Shown piece after piece: positions 61,848-64,000 of a DNA stretch of 64,000 nucleotides (positions are counted from its first letter, which is position 1; every line of letters starts with the position of its first letter). Location of the stretch: assembly GCF_022568795.1 (NCBI RefSeq), contig NZ_JAKZHU010000001.1, positions 1 through 64,000 of the forward strand, read 5' to 3'. The translations under genes were made by a program, and so were the position numbers. The notes beneath the pieces are model-generated. The model saw only the letters and a list, made by a program, of their open reading frames with translations. It made no database searches and was not told the DNA's origin. Origin of the DNA: Arsenicicoccus dermatophilus. GTDB taxonomy: Bacteria; Actinomycetota; Actinomycetes; Actinomycetales; Dermatophilaceae.

Positions 61848-62578
61848 GCCGAGTGCGCGTGCTCGGAGCGGGAGGTGCGGGCGTCGTCGCGGTGCCGCTC
61901 GTGGCGACGCAGCCACAGCCACGCCATGACCGTGCACAGGATGCCGTTGAGGAAGCCGACCGTGATGTCCACCGGCGAGTGCATGCCGCGGTAGAACCGG
62001 CCGAAGGCCACGAGCAGCGGGACGATCACGCAGATCGTCTGCACCACGCGGCGCAGGACCGGGTTGGTGATGCGGTGCGCCATCAGCGCGAAGGTGAGAT
62101 AGAGCGCGGTCGCGGCGCCCACGTGCCCGCTGGGGAAGCTGGAGGTGGGCGGGGCCGGGTCCAGCTTGGTGACGTCGGGACGCGGACGGCCCGTCAGCTC
62201 GGTCGCCGCCACGAACACGCTGGCCTGCAGGGCGATGGCGATGCCGGGGATGACGGCATACCACCACTCCTTGGTGCGCCACCACACGAGGGCGACGACG
62301 ATCAGGCACAGACCGATGACGTACTCCGTGTTGCCGATGGTGGACCAGACGTGCGTGATCGAGTTCCACAGCGGGGTGCGGGCCTGCTCGATGTCCTTGC
62401 TCAGCGGCGCCTCGGCGGTGCGCACGCCGAGCAGCGGGCCCATCAGGAGCTTGCCGAAGCCGAGGATCGCGAGGAACAGCACGAACGCCGGGGCGAGGGC
62501 GCGCACCGCGAGGTCCTTGAAGGCCTCGCCCGCGCGGGGGCGGGTGCGATCGAGGTCATATCGGAGGAGGAAGGGCAT
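61844..62578 (-). CDS. PAP2-family membrane phosphatase
   Basis: The 244-residue protein has six helices. The three phosphatase motifs are ELTGRPRPD (motif 1, reduced), SSFPSGHVGAATALY with catalytic His, and RFYRGMHSPVDITVG with the nucleophile His. PAP2 enzymes remove phosphate from phosphatidate, undecaprenyl pyrophosphate or related lipids at the outer face of the membrane. Its start overlaps the stop of a second PAP2 gene by one base. Confidence 0.9.
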   Translation of the reverse strand: MPFLLRYDLDRTRPRAGEAFKDLAVRALAPAFVLFLAILGFGKLLMGPLLGVRTAEAPLSKDIEQARTPLWNSITHVWSTIGNTEYVIGLCLIVVALVWWRTKEWWYAVIPGIAIALQASVFVAATELTGRPRPDVTKLDPAPPTSSFPSGHVGAATALYLTFALMAHRITNPVLRRVVQTICVIVPLLVAFGRFYRGMHSPVDITVGFLNGILCTVMAWLWLRRHERHRDDARTSRSEHAHSA

Positions 62579-63384
62579 CAGCGGCTCCGCTGCTCGGGCC
62601 CGGGGGCGGTCTGCCCGGGGGCGGGATGGGTGGTGGGACGAGCGTGGGCGCTCGGGTCGGGCTCGCTCGGGTCGGGCGTGCTCGGGTCGGTGGGGTCGGC
62701 GGGGTTGGCCGGGACGCCGGGCTCGAGGTGGTGGGGACGCACGAAGCCGCGCCAGGAGCCGTAGACCAGGGCTGCGGCCAGCACCAGGCCGGCGGTCACG
62801 TCCGAGGGATAGTGCACCCCCAGGAAGACGCGGTCGAGCAGGATCGACACGGTGACGGCGGCGGCCACCAGGCAGGCCGCGACCCGCGCCGCCGCGGTGC
62901 GCAGCAGCGGCCAGAGCAGCACCACCAGGGTGATGCAGATGGCGGAGGTGTTGGCGGCATGCCCCGACGGGAAGCTGTAGCCCGGCGCGGTCGACACCGG
63001 GTCGTCGACGATCGGACGGGCGCGCTGGACCAGGAGCTTGGCCTGCAGGAAGAGGTTCCAGCCGACCATCATGGTGACCCAGGCCCACAGCGAGCGGGCG
63101 GCCATCCCCTTGGCCCGCCAGGTCCACAGGCACACCAGGGTCGCTGCGACATACGCCCGCCAGGGCTGCCAGATCTCCTGCCAGACCACGAGGGCCGACC
63201 GCAGCTGCGGGTGCGAACGGGTGTGGTCCGTCGCCCGCCTGATGATCTCCGTGTCCAGGTGGATCAGCGGCTCGAAGCGCTGCTGCACGAGCACCGCGAG
63301 CGCCACGACGGGCAGGCTGAGCAGGACCGAGGTCAGGACGGCGTTGCCGAGGCGCTTGAGGTGATGACGCTGGAGGCGGTGCAA
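62578..63384 (-). CDS. PAP2-family membrane phosphatase, second copy
   Basis: The 268-residue protein starts at TTG 63384 with GGGAG 7 nt upstream, 4 bp after the previous stop. Motifs are KLLVQRARPIVDD, YSFPSGHAANTSAICI and RVFLGVHYPSDVTAGL, more complete than in the next gene. The tail (~210-268) is Pro/Asp-rich and cytoplasmic. The start at ATG 63462 would overlap the upstream gene by 74 bp and is less likely. It differs enough from the neighbour to act on another lipid phosphate. Confidence 0.85.
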   Translation of the reverse strand: MHRLQRHHLKRLGNAVLTSVLLSLPVVALAVLVQQRFEPLIHLDTEIIRRATDHTRSHPQLRSALVVWQEIWQPWRAYVAATLVCLWTWRAKGMAARSLWAWVTMMVGWNLFLQAKLLVQRARPIVDDPVSTAPGYSFPSGHAANTSAICITLVVLLWPLLRTAAARVAACLVAAAVTVSILLDRVFLGVHYPSDVTAGLVLAAALVYGSWRGFVRPHHLEPGVPANPADPTDPSTPDPSEPDPSAHARPTTHPAPGQTAPGPEQRSR

Positions 63385-63388
63385 TCGA

Positions 63389-64000
63389 TCACTCCCGTCC
63401 GGAGTCGTGCTGGCCCGCCGCGACCGGCGTGGCGCCGGTGTCGGGGGTGGCGTCGGCCACACGCACGCTCAGGGCCAGGGGCACGACGGTCGCGCGCATG
63501 CCGGTGCGCTCGCCGATCGTGTCGCCGTCCAGCTGGACCTGCACGGGCTGGTCCGATCGCACCGAGATGGTCCGCGTCGTGTGGTGGGTCACCCGGTGGT
63601 GGCCCTTGCGCTGGGCGGTGATGAGCCGCAGCGCGACCGCGCCCCAGCCGATCCCGCCGTCGGGCGACAGGACGAGGGCGTCCAGGCGGCCGTCGTCGAC
63701 CTGCGCCTCCGGCATGAGCGCCAGGCCCTGGATCTTGCCGCAGTTGCCGACGATGACGCTGCGGGTGCGTCGGGTGAAGCGTTCGGTGTCCGTCTCGACG
63801 CGGGCCTTGAACTGCGAGCCCCACAGGTGCTTCAGCCCCGAGACGATGTACGCCGGCCAACCCATCGCAGCCTTCAGGCCCTCGGGGGCGTCGGCCATGA
63901 TGTCCGCGTCGAAGCCCATGCCCGCCATGACGAGGAAGTACATCTCCTCGGGGCCGGAGTCCTCCGGCGGGATGCTGTCGGCGTCGGTCTGCTCGTCGTC
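63389..64000 (-). CDS. Diacylglycerol kinase/YegS-like lipid kinase (C-terminal part)
   Basis: About 204 C-terminal residues of a DAGK_cat-family protein; the 5' part lies beyond the window and the frame is open at the edge. YFLVMAGMGFDADIM, SVIVGNCGKIQGLALMPEAQ, then VDDGRLDALVLS and VQLDGDTIGE match lipid kinases. They phosphorylate diacylglycerol or sphingoid lipids on the cytoplasmic face. Upstream of two PAP2 phosphatases, it suggests a kinase-phosphatase lipid cycle. Confidence 0.88.
   Translation of the reverse strand, partial: DDEQTDADSIPPEDSGPEEMYFLVMAGMGFDADIMADAPEGLKAAMGWPAYIVSGLKHLWGSQFKARVETDTERFTRRTRSVIVGNCGKIQGLALMPEAQVDDGRLDALVLSPDGGIGWGAVALRLITAQRKGHHRVTHHTTRTISVRSDQPVQVQLDGDTIGERTGMRATVVPLALSVRVADATPDTGATPVAAGQHDSGRE

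Noticed and set aside
63384-63462. ATG 63462 as start of the first PAP2 gene
   Set aside because: It would overlap the lipid-kinase gene by 74 bp; TTG 63384 has a ribosome site and operon-like spacing.

Overview
The window is very GC-rich, densely packed actinobacterial chromosome. Leaderless starts are common, with a TAnnnT box 6-7 nt before the ATG or GTG. Conserved actinobacterial families such as DUF5926, DUF402, DUF3352 and HutD are present, as is a secreted class I cholesterol oxidase. A member of the Micrococcales (Intrasporangiaceae/Dermatophilaceae-like) is my best guess, but it rests on general character only. A parS-type site at 29428-29443 suggests an origin-proximal segment. No rRNA, tRNA, CRISPR array, insertion sequence or phage gene was seen.

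Region 1 (1-12.4 kb) is the most unusual part. On the minus strand a tightly coupled operon runs from a 33-residue peptide gene (9253-9354, found by reading the sequence) through an E1-like cyclodehydratase partner, an S15-type hydrolase, a YcaO cyclodehydratase, a SagB-type flavin dehydrogenase and a fused double ABC exporter. This is the layout of a linear azol(in)e-containing RiPP (TOMM/LAP) cluster. A divergent pair, a beta-propeller protein and a prolyl oligopeptidase (9422-12447), shares its intergenic region. A Fur/Zur-like palindrome there (9423-9437) overlaps the operon's -35 box. The left end carries an iron-siderophore/heme-type ABC importer ATPase and binding lipoprotein. Together these suggest a metal-responsive RiPP, possibly a metallophore; that function is inference.

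Region 2 (12.4-14.8 kb) is a scar zone: a headless uridine-kinase fragment, an intact secreted trypsin-like protease, a second kinase-like fragment and a broken acetyltransferase. Region 3 (14.8-29.4 kb) is mixed accessory and housekeeping content: a GIY-YIG/DUF2075 ATPase divergent from a MazG pyrophosphohydrolase, HutD, a membrane-anchored DEDDh exonuclease with a zinc knuckle, an aldo/keto reductase-cupin pair, a short DinB protein, a CHAP lipoprotein, a DHA2 efflux pump with its TetR repressor, a repeat-bearing anchored protein and an Eis-like gene.

Region 4 (29.4-45.5 kb) starts with the parS site. It holds two paralogous proteins with degenerate GGDEF domains (30828-32402 and 43564-45093), a secreted cholesterol oxidase, a TetR-MmpL operon, DoxX, and an ABC-2 exporter with a divergent MarR/GbsR-like regulator. 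Region 5 (45.5-64 kb) is mostly core: CsbD, PyrD, DUF402, DUF2382, DUF3352, an RsbW-like ATPase, DUF5926, a GT2 glycosyltransferase, a large phosphodiesterase-like membrane protein, a DesK/LiaS-type two-component pair next to a NatAB-type ABC exporter, PheA, peptidase E, and a coupled lipid operon (diacylglycerol-kinase-like, two PAP2 phosphatases, SRPBCC).

Several genes carry single-base frameshifts in or next to G/C runs. Most are restored by adding one base, so sequence error is as likely as gene decay. These genes are entered as pseudogenes with that caveat.
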